A stretch of 64,000 bases of DNA from Delphinapterus leucas. Taxonomy: Eukaryota > Chordata > Mammalia > Artiodactyla > Monodontidae. This document shows positions 33,550 through 46,085 of the stretch, piece by piece. The DNA lies in contig NW_022098069.1 in the NCBI RefSeq assembly GCF_002288925.2, positions 69,520,758 to 69,584,757 of the forward strand. The letters run 5' to 3'. A model generated the notes under the pieces. It saw only the letters and a program-made list of their open reading frames with translations, was not told where the DNA came from and ran no database searches. A program made the translations under genes and the position numbers. Position 1 is the stretch's first letter. Each line of letters begins with the position of its first letter.

Positions 33550-33756
33550 TTTTTTTTTTTTGCGGTACGCGGGCCCCTCACTGTTGTGGCCTCTCCCGTT
33601 TGCGGAGCACAGACTCCGGACGCGCAGGCCCAGCGGCCATGGCTCACGGGCCCAGCCGCTCCGCGGCATGCAGGATCCTCCCAGACCGGGGCACGAACCC
33701 GTGTCCCCTGCATCGGCAGGCGGACTCTCAACCACTGAGCCACCAGGGAAGCCCCT
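33550..33756 (-). mobile_element. CHR-type SINE with 13-bp TSD, antisense
   Basis: Young form with intact ends, CGGTACGCGGGCCCC to CCACCAGGGAAGCCCC. The TSD TGGGCCATGTTTT is at 33537-33549 and 33757-33769. It carries private changes (an extra T in CCCGTTTGCGG and AGACTCCGG), so it is not a recent copy of its neighbours. Confidence 0.96.
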
Positions 33757-33830
33757 TGGGCCATGTTTTAATGAGCTTAGAAGGGTGGGTTATACCAAGG
33801 GTCACTGAGTTTGATCTTATTATCTTTTAA

Positions 33831-34639
33831 TTCTGTTATGCATGGGCAGAAAATCTATATTGGTTCTAATGAAAGTTATGAATGGAAAGGATCTTGGACC
33901 CTTGAATGCATATTCAACAAACACATATTTACTGGGAACGAGTGAGGAAGGTGGGAAAGTATATCATGTGGTCATACAGGTTGCTGAGGGCCCCAGAATT
34001 TCCCACAGACTTGTTTTCACATGTTGCTGGAGTTTAGGCCCAGGGCCACAAGACTCCAGAGACATGCCTTTGACTCCTGTGCTATGCTGCCTGCTAAGAA
34101 AAATGAAGGTGGACTCCTAATGGATGCTTTACACGGGGACATGAAAATTGATAAAGAGCTTCTTAGAATATAATGCCCATTACTACTCTAAGTATCAAAA
34201 AGTGATTTTAGCTGATTGAAGTAGAAAAGAAAATTCTTAAAAAGATACTGAACGGCTCACAGACTTCCAGAAAAATCCTAGGCTTGGAGGCCACGTATCC
34301 AGGAACAATGCCCCAAATCATACTGTGTGCTGGACCCAATGAAGACACTTCTTTGCTGCTAACCACACCACTGACCTCACTGATATGGGTCCTGTTATTT
34401 GAGCCCCTGCTCTGGCTGCCTCTGGGATGAGGATCCAGCCACACACGGTCCACGTGCATGCTGCATGCTACCTACTTCTTCCCGACACAGCACTAGATGG
34501 TGATTCCAAGTCTGGGGCAGGTGATTCAATTGGCAGAGCCTATGCCATGATGTGCTAGTCGGGGAGACTCAGAAAGCAAATACCTGGCACTTTTACCTTC
34601 TATGATAATCAGGGACATTAGATGCTGGGAGACCCAAGA
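33831..34639. other. Unassigned single-copy DNA
   Basis: No recognisable gene or repeat. Frames are short. Confidence 0.4.
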
Positions 34640-35215
34640 ATGACAAATTCCACAGCTGCCCTTTTGGTTCTTTTGGTTCCTTCATACTGCTCTCCTGTTT
34701 CTCTTCTGTTAAGCAGAATCTATCCATGCTTCAGCGTTCAGCTTTTATCCCATTTCCTCTATGAAATTTTCTCTGATGCCTCTAGGTTTTGGTTTTATTC
34801 CTCTTCTGAACCTCTACATTAGTTACAGCCAGAATGAGTGGTGAAAACCTAATATTTAAGAGTTGACTTCATATCATTAGACCTGAACCTCATTGTCCCA
34901 ATGAACTGTTGCAAGTAGAATAGTATTTGGTGGCCCTTTTGACTCGTTATTAGAGAAATATCTAGTCTGTATGGATAGCTTCCTCTCCTTCCACTCAGCT
35001 GACTCCCCTTGTTCTCTTTATCTTTGGTCTTTACCTAATAATCAACACTGTCTGGTGTTGTTGCTAATATTTTGTGTTATTTTCTTGTCTCCTTAAACTA
35101 GGAGGAATTCCCACTGAAGGTAGCAACTGTATCTAGTAGTTCTTCTGTGATGTCCATAATATGGAACAAATAGTATATGCTTACTGATTGGTTGGGAATA
35201 AATATGCCTGAAAAA
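34640..35215 (+). mobile_element. Probable L2 LINE fragment
   Basis: CCCATTTCCTCTATGAAATTTTCTCTGATGCC, then TTTCTTGTCTCCTTAAACTAGGAGG and TTACTGATTGGTTGGGAATAAATATG, fit the L2 3' part. It is diverged. Confidence 0.52.
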
Positions 35216-35944
35216 TGCAACATTTTATGGCACATGTGGGTCCTTTCATCCAGTAGGTATTCACTCGATGTTAGAATACCTCATTTCCAGAAATAGTAAT
35301 AAAACTTCCTCCCATTCCTGTAAAATTTTCCCTTCAAGCAAGGATTGACAATGGAATATTTTATTATAGGCCTGAAGATCCTCTTAGGAACACTAAGTCC
35401 ATGGCCCTCAAAGTAAAGACTAGCCTATGCGTGTCTATGCACAAAAGCTGACTGCATAATCCTTTAATATACTTTTCAACAGACTGATTTCAATGGGAGT
35501 GAGGAGGAAGCTTTCAATACTGAGTGGTTTACCCATCAGACTTGTCTTGGTAGAGGTATATACCTATTCTAAGAATTGATTTCTATGGTAGAAATTATTT
35601 GAAAAACGAATACCTAATTGCTCAGAAAAATGTGCATAATGTATATTTTCTATTATGACTTTCTTTCAAAGAAAAAAAGCCCTTAAATGATAAATCATTT
35701 TTTTAGTGATTTGGGGGATGTCCATAACCCTTAGATAAAATCTCCCTGTATGCTGCAGTTAAATAATTTCCAATCAGACTTATTAATTTAGATTTGCCAC
35801 TACCAACTTTTCTATTACAATATTCTAAGTGTCTTGTTGACTCACCTGAGGAGGTGAAGGTACAAAGCTGCATCTTTTGTAGATTTAAATCTCATAAGCC
35901 CTTTTCAAAAGAACTATTTTTTTCCATATGAGATTTCAATTTAT
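35216..35944. other. AT-rich unassigned DNA
   Basis: No gene or repeat recognised. Confidence 0.4.
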
Positions 35945-36903
35945 TTAAAAATATTTATTAAACAGTTTGAGGGAAAATATTTGCAATTCACATATCTGAT
36001 AAAAGACTAATATCCAGACTATAAAAAGAATTCTCAAAACCCAATAATAAGAAAACAAACAACCCTCCAAAAATGAACGGTATTTCAATAGACATTTCAC
36101 CAAAGATGTATGGCTATCACATAAACACATTAGAAGATGTTCAACATTATTAGTCTCTAGGGGAATGCAAATTTAAACCACAATGAGATGCCACCACACA
36201 CCTGTTAAGATGGTGAAAGTAGAAAGAAAGAGACAATATCAAGTGTTGGTGAGGATGTGGAGAAACTAGAATTCATATATAGCTGGTGAGATTGTGAAAT
36301 GAAATAGTCACTTTGACAAATAGCCTGGCCGTTTCTTATAAAGTAAAACAGACGCTTCCCATACGACCCAGCAATCCTATTTCTAATTATTTATCCAGGT
36401 GATATAAAATAAAAACTATGTTCACACAAAAACCGTAATGTGAATGCTTGTAGCTGCTGTATTTACGTACAACTGCCCCAAACTAGAAGCAACCCAATGT
36501 CCCTCAGCTGGTGAATGGGTGAAAAAACTGTGGTATATTCATCAATGGAATACTCCTCAGCAATCAAGAGGAATGAACGGCCACAGTAATAACGTGGAAG
36601 AATCTCAGATGCATCATGCTGAGTGAGAGAAGCCATACTCAAAAGGCTGCAACTGTGTTGTTTCATTTGTGGGCCTGCAGAAACCGTATAGAAACAGAAA
36701 AGTGGTTTCCAGGGGCTGGGAATGAGGGGAGGAGTTGACTACACAGGGAACAGGAAAGTTTTGGGGGCAGTGGAGTTTCTCTATACCTTGACTGTGGTGG
36801 TTACATGACTGTATGCATTTACCAAAACTGATACAACCATATACTAAAAAGGGTGAAGTTTACATATGTCAGTTGTACCTAAATTCAAAACTGAAAAATT
36901 ATT
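35945..36903 (+). mobile_element. L1 3' end, about 1 kb (L1MA/MB-like)
   Basis: Covers the ORF2 C-terminal region and 3' UTR: GGAAAATATTTGCAATTCAC, CATTTCACCAAAGATG, CACAATGAGATGCCACC, GGTGAGGATGTGGAGAAAC, ACCCAGCAATCCTATTTC, GGAATACTCCTCAGC and CCAGGGGCTGGGAATGAGG. Many frame breaks show it is old and inactive. Confidence 0.9.
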
Positions 36904-38524
36904 TAGGTTCGTCCTAGGACTGAGATCACTGCTAAACACCGAGAATGAAGAGATCAGTAAGATCAGTCTGGCTGAAGGAGATTGGATGGACACAGTTAAA
37001 TACAAGTTAGAGCAGGATTTTTTAAGTAGAGGTGTAAGAGTGCTCGGGTAGCACACAGAAGATTGCAATAAACTCTAATAGTGTCTGTGTGTGTGCTCGT
37101 CTTTGAGGATGGGAGCTTGTAAGCGGGGAGGGCCTTGCAGAGGAAGCTACATGTGATGGATGGGGAAAAAAAGTTCCCCAGGAAGATTGGTTGAATGAGG
37201 GAGAGGGAGTAGGTCAAGTACATCCAAATCACAGTGACTGATGGAAACAGAGTAAATGAGGAGTGATCCAAAAAATACAGGGAAAGGCAAGTGTGAGTTT
37301 TTAATAAAGAAACCAGTTCCGTTTTGTTTATCCAAAGGAGAAGAAAAACAAATATTATTGGAAACATGCAAGCTGTGTTTTCTCTTAGCTGCAGCTGCTA
37401 ACCATACAGGCTTCCTGGCAGAGAGCAGGTTATCCATCCTGTGACTATGTGGACACACCCTACGTTAGCCCCCAGGCAAAGAGATAATAATAGTATGCAC
37501 GCGGGCAGCCAGCGCTCTGGAAGGGTTTATGAGGAGGAAGTCCGCAATTACATATTTCTGGGTAAACATTAACCAAGATTGAAACCCAGATTTGAAGAAA
37601 AATAACAGGCTGGAATCTTCAGACATATTCTGTAGCTGTTCTGTGGATTGAAAACAGTAGCCAGACGCTGCTGACGCTTAAAGCTAAGGTGAAATATTGA
37701 GAAGACAGTACGTACGACGTGGTAAGAAACCTTGATCACACCTGCCCGCGGCACGTGCTCTAGAACACATCTGAATGGTGAGAAACTGTTTACATTCATT
37801 ACAACAAAGCCAAAGCCACAACACAGGATCTATTGTTCACCTCAGAGCGATGACCGAATCTGTTTATCCGTGTGGTTTAAGAGCCCGCCGCTGTGCACCG
37901 AGAGGCCTCCTCCTGGCAACATTGCTAAGAGCATCTCAATCACTGTTACTACCATCTGAACAATTTTGGTTCTACGCTGTGGTTTTGTAATTTCCATTTT
38001 TAAAACTTCTTTGGCTGAGCCATGATGTGCCCAGTCTAGGTTGGGCATCCTTAAAATGAAACTGTTAAGCTAAAATTAGCTTGACATCAAGATGGCGCAT
38101 GTTCATTTTCCTTATATTTATCGTTGACCACAGTCATTATACAGAAGGCATCTAGTCTTTACCGTGCACTCTAGAGAACAGGAGGGGCCCTGACAGTAAC
38201 CAAAAAAAGAACTAAAAGTTTTTTCCAAAGGCAGATGGTGGTAACTACTGCCTGAACGGGTGCCTGCATCTTAGTGAGGTCAGCCGTGTGGGGAGAAGGA
38301 CTTTTCATTACACAGCTGTTTACTCTTCACTTATTTTGCAGTTAATCAAGAGTGATGGGACCTTTTCTAAAAGTTTTGCTTGGGGGCCCAGAATTTAACT
38401 TACGTCACCGCAGAGGAAGCGTTATGTAACAACACTTCCTCTTAAACTTTCTTCACCAAGTAACTTGCCTACTGCCCCATCCAAGAGGCGAAGATAAATT
38501 AAACTAATGTGATGTAGAGAAAAG
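36904..38524. other. Unassigned DNA with weak L2-like text at its start
   Basis: AGTCTGGCTGAAGGAGATTGG (36,965-36,985) and the purine-rich text to about 37,260 may be antisense L2, but the match is weak. No gene was found in the rest. Confidence 0.35.
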
Positions 38525-38665
38525 AGTTTTTGACTAAAGACAGGAGATCTGAATTTTAGTTCACTTTCCATGTCTAGCTAGTTGTGTGGTTTGGGCCTTA
38601 ATTTCATCAGACAAATTCAGAGGCTTGGACGAAGATCCTTCCGGTTCAAAATTCTGATATTTTCC
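38525..38665 (+). mobile_element. Possible MIR-like SINE
   Basis: AGACAGGAGATCTGAATTTTAG, TAGCTAGTTGTGTGGTTTGGGCC and TCCTTCCGGTTCAAAATTCTG match landmarks of CORE-type SINEs. Confidence 0.45.
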
Positions 38666-39443
38666 AACTCTTCTGAGAGAAGGACGAGAGTTTGTTGAAT
38701 GTCAAATGGAACAACTGCAGAGGAAAGAAGAAAACCTTCTATTCACCCCATAAAATCAATATTTAGATTTTTTTGAATTCCAGAATATCATGTGGAAAGT
38801 TACTACACCTCAGGGATAAGATTTCTTGTGAGAGAATGTACATTATCCTTGGCTTTGTGTTGCATTTGACTTTGATATTCTAAGCAATATATTTTTGTGT
38901 GTTTTGTGCTATTCTGGTTCTGCTATCAGCTATCATTCATTTGACTGGGACAGGTTAGTTAAGGCAGAAGTGCAAGCCTTTCTGATCATAGGCTGAACTG
39001 TATATCATATTTCATCCTGGATTTTACTAGTTCAGTTTTCAAGGTAACAGCCTTTAGGTATGTCATGGAGGGATGCTTAATGGGTTATGTCAAGCATCCC
39101 ATCTAAAATGAGAATAAAAGTTTACTTACAATCCCTGCTGTTTACTTCTAATGCATTTTAAGAACCTTTTTAGCATTGTCTTTCCCTCAATATTCATTAC
39201 ACTGTGGTTACTAAGGAAGAAAAATCTATGGCGCCCTATGTCCTGTTCTTCTGTGACTAACCCCAGATATGGAGGGGAGGCAAACAAGGAGATCAGGGCC
39301 TTGGACACAGGGGGAGGTTGAAGGTGAGACTGACGGACTTACAAGACACCAAATTCTAAAGAACACTTTTATGTTGTGACTTGTCGTACATGAAAACACT
39401 TTGTGACAATTACCACTTATTTAATGACTCCTAAGGGATCTTT
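38666..39443. other. Unassigned DNA
   Basis: Nothing recognised. Confidence 0.4.
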
Positions 39444-39660
39444 TAGGTTGAGAGTTGTAGGACTTTTTCTGCTAAAGGGCCAGATAGTAAGTATGTTGCG
39501 GGTCATGAGATTTCTGTCCCAACTACTCAGCTCTGCCTTTGTAGCATGAAAGCAGCCATAAGTGATATGTGAGTGAATAGGTGTGCTGTGTTCCAATAAA
39601 ATTTTATTTAGAAAAATAGGCCATGGGCTAGATTTGGAGCCATAGTTTCCTGAACCCTGA
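39444..39660. mobile_element. hAT-type non-autonomous DNA transposon
   Basis: TTTTTCTGCTAAAGGGCCAGATAGTAAG, CAACTACTCAGCTCTGCC, TTGTAGCATGAAAGCAGCC, GTTCCAATAAAATTTTATTTA and GGCCATGGGCTAGATTTGG are the known internal text of an abundant mammalian hAT repeat. The right end, CATAGTTTCCTGAACCCTG, is the decayed inverse of the left end. Confidence 0.65.
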
Positions 39661-41824
39661 TCTAAATTATTGGAATCACCCACATCGTTATCAATAACAA
39701 ACATTTGCACCTCTATTATGCAATTTATGGTAGAGTTAGTGTTGAAGTTGAGAAGGAAGGCCGAGCACCTGTGGCCCACAACTCGGTATCAACTCACCCG
39801 TCAGAAAAAGACCAGTTTTTAAAGGAGAAAACTAATAATGTATAGTAATGAAGATCAAAACAGATTCTCTTTTGATTCTGCAGGTGTACCTTTAGCTGTA
39901 CCTAAAATTTTTAAAGTATCCGCAGGGATTGATACCTTTTCAATTATTATGTACCTTTCCCTTTTGTATTACTCTATATCCCGCCCAAATTATGAAATTA
40001 AAATCAAACTCCTGAGTACTTCTGAGTATTCAAGCTCTCTTTTTGGAGACATCCAGCTGGTCCTACAGCATGTTTTAAAAATTTTGAGATGTCAGGTGAC
40101 AAACATTCTAAGCTAAGCTGCGACTCTTTCTTATGGTTGATCTTGAAATGAGCAAATGTTTGTAAAAACAAGGGTATGTATATTAACTTTTTTCTCTAGC
40201 ATCACGGGGCTGACCCAACCCAAGATAAGGTAAGATTAATTTTATTGGATCCATTTTTCCTGTTTCTACTTTCAAGCCTGAACATCCAGTTTTCCTGGTG
40301 ATCACAGATGAAATTGAACTCTCATTGTTTCAGGCCATTCAGGAGATGGGTGGACCTGCAGTCCTATTTTTATCTTTGTTTTTGACTCCAGTTGTCCTTC
40401 ATAATAGAAGTCTAAACAAAACTGTGGTTCATGGATGTGATTATTTTCAACACTCTGGCTGCTAGTGAGGCTCTAATTTTAGGAGTGATAGACCTACACA
40501 TAGGGTAAGATTCTAGGGGTGGTGAAAGAACCTATTGTGCAACATTATCTTTTTTCTTTAGTGTTTGAAAACTCACATTTTTTTTTTCCTTCGGACATAT
40601 TCAAATACATGTATTTTATGTGGTAGAGGGGTATTATTGGCCATTAATGTTTCATCACAAACTTGCTTATATCACGGTGTAGAGAGAGTCCTAAGCCCCA
40701 GACAGATACTTCTAAAAAGAAGGAGAGTGGTGATTTGTTCTCTCTTTTACTATATCATTTTCTCACTCCAGTTCAGTAACACTGAAAATACAACCCTTTT
40801 CTGGAATCTGCAACAAATTCAATGTATAATCTCTGGAACATGCTGATCAATTAAAAAATAGAGAAATAATAAACTGCTTCATTTTCTCAAATTTTGTTTT
40901 TAGTCCGTGTAATCTTGATGCCAAAGAAACTTCAGTAATGAAAACAGCTGACTTTATCTGCACTCATTGGATAAAAGTTCTTTTCTGATGGCCGATCAGA
41001 ACATATCAAAAAGTAGAAATGATTGGAAAGGTTATATGAATTTTATTTCACCTTTTGATGTACCTCATTTAAAGATAAAACAATTTTACAGTAAGAGACC
41101 CTGTCAGTAGTTTTGAGGTCTGATTCACTTTTTTTCCCCTCAATTCTTAAGCTTTTCTGTGCTGAGGAAATTGGTGTGACAACCGAGAGGAAGAAATTGA
41201 GATTGTTGTACTGGCAAACCTCGGGACATGTGTAAATTGATAAGTTCTCAAGGGAGAATCGCTCTATGAAGAGTCTTTGCCAGACCACATTAGCTTTCCC
41301 CAGAAGTCAAGAGAACGGCCCCTGGCTGACACTGAGAATGGTCAACCAGGAAAAAGGATGTTTCTTCAAAGAGAAAGAGCCCAAGAATTGGCATCATGCC
41401 AGTTCTGTGGAAAAGGGTGCATTACAGATTCTGGGTGAGAGACTCTAGGAGTCTCACCAAGTTTGTAGGAAATATTACATCTTTTTAATTTCAGAAAATT
41501 CTTTAGAACAAAGTGATACGGATAAAGATTCTCAAGGAAGGAGATTCAGAGATGATTTTCTGTTGTCAAAGAGGGCTCTCCCTGGAGCAAGGAAGAAAAC
41601 TTGTCATGTTCAATACACTGTGAACATTATTAGGGATCGTAATGCAGGCATAGCAAAGGGGTTTCATGGAAACTGTTGAGGATTCTGGGAATGTTTGGCC
41701 TCAGCAGAAAAGAGCAACTTGATGAATTAGTAATGTCTGCTGTAGGTGTGTGAGGGGGAAGTAATTGTGCACACAGTAAGTTTGCTTGAGGTACAATCTT
41801 GTGGCAAGTGTTTTGATCTTGTAG
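39661..41824. other. Unassigned, AT-rich DNA
   Basis: About 2.2 kb without a recognised repeat or supported exon. The frames of 92-93 codons at 39838-40116 and 40565-40846 show no family features. Confidence 0.4.
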
Positions 41825-42365
41825 AAGAGGAAAAAATCCTTTCCTCCACCCTTTTAAGTTTAGTGAATGGGGCCTGTGAATTAAACTGACAGAAGACAGG
41901 TTAACAGGAGAAAAGGTCTATTTTGCATGCACGTGGGAGCTTCACAGAAGAGAAGTGAAAACCCATAGAAGTGGCTAGGCTTGGGAGATTAAACATCATT
42001 TAACAAAGGGCAGCAAATTGTGGAAAGTAATGACAAAGGAAAAGGGATTTGGGCTTCTAGGGGGTGGTAAATTGTAAGAAGGTAAATATATGGGGGAAAC
42101 TAATGGAAGATTAGAGTTATTTTAATAAGGCTTGTTATGCCGACTCAAGGGTGCCATCTTCATTGATTGAGTAATTCTCCTCTTTCTGGCACGGGAGAGG
42201 GGAAGGAGGACAACTTCACAAAGACAAATTGATGCTCTGCTTTTAGGAAATAAGGGGGAGGGCAGAGAGGTTCCTCCTTGTCTGTTGTTTCTTAATTGTG
42301 TTCAGCACAAAATAATCCTTATGCCAAAGTAGGCTGTTTTGGGGTGGCATATTCTGATCCTCTTT
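41825..42365. mobile_element. LTR-like interspersed repeat
   Basis: ATTAAACTGACAGAAGACAGG, TTAACAGGAGAAAAGG, GGGAGCTTCACAGAAG, AGGCTTGTTATGCC and CAAAGTAGGCTGTTTTGGGGTGGCATA follow a sequence I recognise as a mammalian LTR (ERVL-like). Orientation and family were not settled. Confidence 0.5.
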
Positions 42366-42475
42366 ATCTGAAATAAAGATGATGTTACCTTAAGAGCTAT
42401 TGTGAGAATGGAATGAGATGGTGTCTCTGAAAGCACTTTGAGAACTGTAAAGCATTCTACAAGTGTAAGGGTTTA
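42366..42475 (+). mobile_element. MIR tail fragment
   Basis: GAGCTATTGTGAGAATGGAATGAG, GAAAGCACTTTGAGAACTGTAAAGC fit the CORE and tail of sense MIR. Confidence 0.55.
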
Positions 42476-43204
42476 TTCCCAGATTTTAGGTTGCATTTTT
42501 CCCCTCAAATTGAAATCTCAGTTTCATATAAATTCACGATGAAATTGACCCAGTTGAAGGAAATGGAATGGAGATGAGAAAAAAAAACCTTTATATATCT
42601 TTCCAAAAATGCACCAATTCTTGTACTGTCAATAAACAGCCGAGGAAGATAGGAATGGAACTAATTATGTGCAAACATCCCTTGACTCCTTTACTTCCCA
42701 TCTGAATTTAATTCTAAAAAAAGAGACCCTGATGGATTCCTGCCTTCAGGTATAATTACCTCAAAATTGACTGACGTTTAAAGCACACACGACACTTTTT
42801 AGCTTTAATTAGAGTAAATTGGTGGAATTTATTTGACCGGTAGTTTTGGGGATGGTTGGAGGCTGAGAATATACTTAGCATATCATTTCCTGCTGATGCT
42901 AAGATTTAGCCCCATCAGAGAATTCTATATTTAGGATAAAATCACTTAAGAAATGTAACCCAATGATTGTTATGACCATGAAGTAATCAGTCCAGTCAGG
43001 GAGAGATGCTCTGAGAAAAAAAAATTGCCGCTGACAACAGCAGAAACCAAAAATCCACAAAAGTTTTATTTAAACAACCTTGAAGTTTTTCTTGATTTAA
43101 TAATGTAAAAATTCTTTTGCCTTGCTATGACATTTTTTGACATTGATAATAGGAACACCAAAAAGAAATGCAGTATATGAGAAGTGTCTTAGACCAACTC
43201 CAAA
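42476..43204. other. AT-rich unassigned DNA
   Basis: No gene or repeat recognised. Confidence 0.4.
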
Positions 43205-44250
43205 AGTATGAATAAATACATATTCGTTCGTCTGAGTGTCTCTTATGATTGTTTCAAATTTCTCCATATTTGTGGCTATTTCTTCTTCTTTCTAACTTTG
43301 TTAACTTTCTTTTTTTCTGGGTCAGGCCAGCTAATGGTTTGTTATTTCATTAATTATTTCAAGGAATCAGTTATTAGATTTATTTATCACTAGTACTCTT
43401 ATTTTTCAGTATTGTAAAATTAACCAATTTAATTTCCCTAATTCACTTTTTTCATCCTGTTTACACTTCCTTAATTTTATTTTGTTGTTCTTTTTCTAGT
43501 GTATTGACTTGAACGCTCAATTTATTTTCATTCTTTCTTATTTAACAACGTGTTTATGATTGTGGTTTAAACCCTAAGAGTTTTAGGTTGTTACATATGT
43601 TTTAGTATGTAATGTATTTCATTATTATTTTGTAGATATTTCGAAATTTTAGTTTTGTTTTTTCTTTGACCCAAGTGTTGATTCAAAGTAAATTTCTTAA
43701 TTTCTATGAGATCTAATTTTTTTCTTCTTCCTGTCCTTCTTTTCTTTTTCTCCTTTGCCTCCTGTTTATTTATAGTTTAATATCACTGGAGGTCACAGTC
43801 AGATTATGTATTCTGTGCTATTTCTATTTCTTTTTGGTTTGATTTATGGTCAGAATTTTATAAATGTCCCATAAATTCTTGTAAAGCAGATGTATTTTTT
43901 AAAAATTAGGATAGTAATTTCTATATATCTATTATGCTCATGTTCATCAGTTATCTAATTGACATCCAACATGCTTAATTATTTTTTCTCTAATTGAGTT
44001 TCCGTGGACTAAAATTGTGATTTAAAGTCCCCTAATCTTATATTTTGGTCTATTTTTCTTTGCATTTCTCATGGTCTCTATATGAATTTAAAATAACTGT
44101 TCTGTGATCTAAACTATACTCTCATTGTCGATTGTATTCTTTATCATAAAGTTTTCTCTTTGTTTTGCTTAACATGTTTGATTGAATTTAATCTTACCTA
44201 GTACTGATACCGTGACCAACATTTATGATTGTATTACAAATGCAATAATT
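43205..44250 (-). mobile_element. Ancient L1M coding-region block, antisense
   Basis: T-rich text such as GGAGGTCACAGTCAGATTATGTATTCTG, TTTGATTTATGGTCAGAA, AATGTCCCATAAATTC, TTAAAGTCCCCTAATCTTA and CTCATTGTCGATTGTATTC matches antisense L1 ORF2 in order over about 1 kb. It is heavily broken. Confidence 0.66.
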
Positions 44251-44299
44251 ATAAATTAGGTGAGCAAAGAAAACCATAGCTCCTTTATTTTCCACACCT

Positions 44300-45149
44300 G
44301 AGCTAATTTTCTTCATAGGCCATTTACCCTGCTAGAAAGGAAGGAAACCAGAACTTTGTTAATTAATGGTATCTCAGGCCCCTTGCTTACTCATGCTCTT
44401 TTGGGTAAATGCGCGGGTTTTTCGGATGCCCCTCGCCTCTCCCTGCGTCTCCTCAAGGCGGCATCTTGGTGTAAGAGGCTGTTTTATGGAACGTGGCAGG
44501 ATCTGTCACCATTCTCCGGATCCTTATTGGTCTGTGTTGTAAGGGTCTGATGAGGTAGGACTGGTCCTCTCTGGGCTTTTGTGGGTGCTGGCACTGGGGT
44601 GAGAAATTTTCATATTCCATGGCCTCTACTTTTTCTGATGCTCCATCTCTGTTGTTCCATCTCTGTTGCTCCACCGGCCTGTCTAGCTCTTCTGGGTCCC
44701 CTACTAGGGGACATAGGAACATCTCGGTCCTTGCGAGCTATATGCAGACTTCGAGGAAACACCACCATCCTAGGCTGCTGGGCCCAGCCCTGCCCACCAT
44801 CCCCCGCTCTATCAGTCATGTTGCCAATTTTCTCATGTCATGTTGACATGGCACTAGGCAGTGAGGGGAGTTTTCCTAGAGGCCTGCAGCTTTCTGTAGG
44901 TCATGGCGGGGGAAGAGGGCTGCTAGCCCTGGTGTTTACAGCTTTCCTTGTACTTATTAGAATGCTTTTATAGCCTTATCCCTTTTTAATGTCCATTTTA
45001 GAAATTTTGACTTTCTGAGTTGCTTTGTGCTTTAAGTTAGAGATAACTCTAAAGCAGAGTTTTAAAGAAGAGTACAGTGTAACCTGAACATCTTTTTCCT
45101 TTAATAAGTACCTTAATATTTACCTCAATGACCTGTGTTGCTGAACCAT
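44300..45149. other. GC-richer unassigned DNA
   Basis: From 44,380 to 44,940 the GC content is clearly above the AT-rich blocks on both sides. It holds a small tandem repeat (CCATCTCTGTTG twice, 44,643-44,670). A 130-codon plus frame (44581-44973) and minus frames overlap, none with a recognisable domain. It may be the remnant of an old exon, a repeat I do not know, or plain unique DNA. Confidence 0.35.
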
Positions 45150-45820
45150 TAGCACATCCTGTTGATTTTATCTTCCAAACCTATCCCAACACCATCTAGG
45201 CTGTCTCCACCACTACCATCCTAATATAAGCTACCTTCTTTTTTGTTTGTTTTGTTTGGGTCTGAAGCAAGAGCCTCCAAATTTATCTTCCTGATTCTAA
45301 TCTACATAGCAGCCAGAGTGATTATTTAAAAATATGAATGAGATCATGTGAGTCTGCAAGACTCAACAAAGACATCTCTTTACACTTGAAATAAAATTCC
45401 AATTCTCTCCCTGATTCTACACGGGCTCTGTTCTCTAGCCAACACCTACCTCTGCAGCATCATCTCCTGCCCCTTTCCTCCTCGCTGATCACACTCCAGC
45501 CAAACCACACTGACATTCTTCTGCTCTGGAACTAGACAAGCTCCTTCCTGCCTATGGCTCTGGGGCTAGTTTTCCCCATCTGTGGAATGCTCTTTCTCCA
45601 AGACTTCTTAAGGCTGGCTCCTCCCTGGTCTTGCTTTCAGTTGTCACGTCGTTAGAGTGTCTTCTGACCATCCAATCTAAGTAGTCTTCCAAAGATATTT
45701 TATCACACTCCCCTTTTTATGTCCCTTACTGTACATTTACTACCTGATTACTCTTTTGATATATTTCTTTATTTGTCTCAAGCAGTGAGATGTAAGCTGC
45801 ATGAGAGTAGGAATATGTCA
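45150..45820 (+). mobile_element. L2 LINE, long fragment to the 3' region
   Basis: CTAATCTACATAGCAGCCAGAGTGATTA, ATGAGATCATGTGAG, CTAGCCAACACCTACCTC, ACACTCCAGCCAAACC, TGGAATGCTCTTTCTCC, TATCACACTCCCC and GATGTAAGCTGCATGAGAG follow L2 in order. It is the clearest L2 in the window. Confidence 0.86.
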
Positions 45821-45831
45821 GTTATCACTAG

Positions 45832-45848
45832 TAATAATAATAATAATA
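45832..45848 (+). repeat. (TAA)n microsatellite
   Basis: Five to six TAA units between the L2 and the MIR that follows. Confidence 0.85.
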
Positions 45849-45854
45849 TCAGCA

Positions 45855-46085
45855 AAATAATATAGCATCGATTATGACCCTTCAGTCTAGTCCTGTTCTG
45901 AGCCCTTTCCGAGTATTAGGCCTTTAATCATCCTTATAATTTCATGAGGTACTGTTGTTATCCTCTCTTTATAGTTGAAAGCACTGAGGCACAGAGAATT
46001 TCAGTGGCTTATCCAAGGTCACGTGGCTATTAAATGATAAAGTTGGGATTTGAACCTCGGCAAAGACGCTGCACTGCTATGCAGT
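45855..46085 (-). mobile_element. MIR SINE, antisense (first of four)
   Basis: TAATCATCCTTATAATTTCATGAGG, GCACTGAGGCACAGAG, CCAAGGTCACGTGGC, GGGATTTGAACCTCGG. Confidence 0.82.

Noticed and set aside
44581..44973. Plus-strand frame of 130 codons
   Set aside because: Overlaps frames on the other strand, lacks any motif I recognise, and lies in a GC-richer patch where long frames arise by chance.
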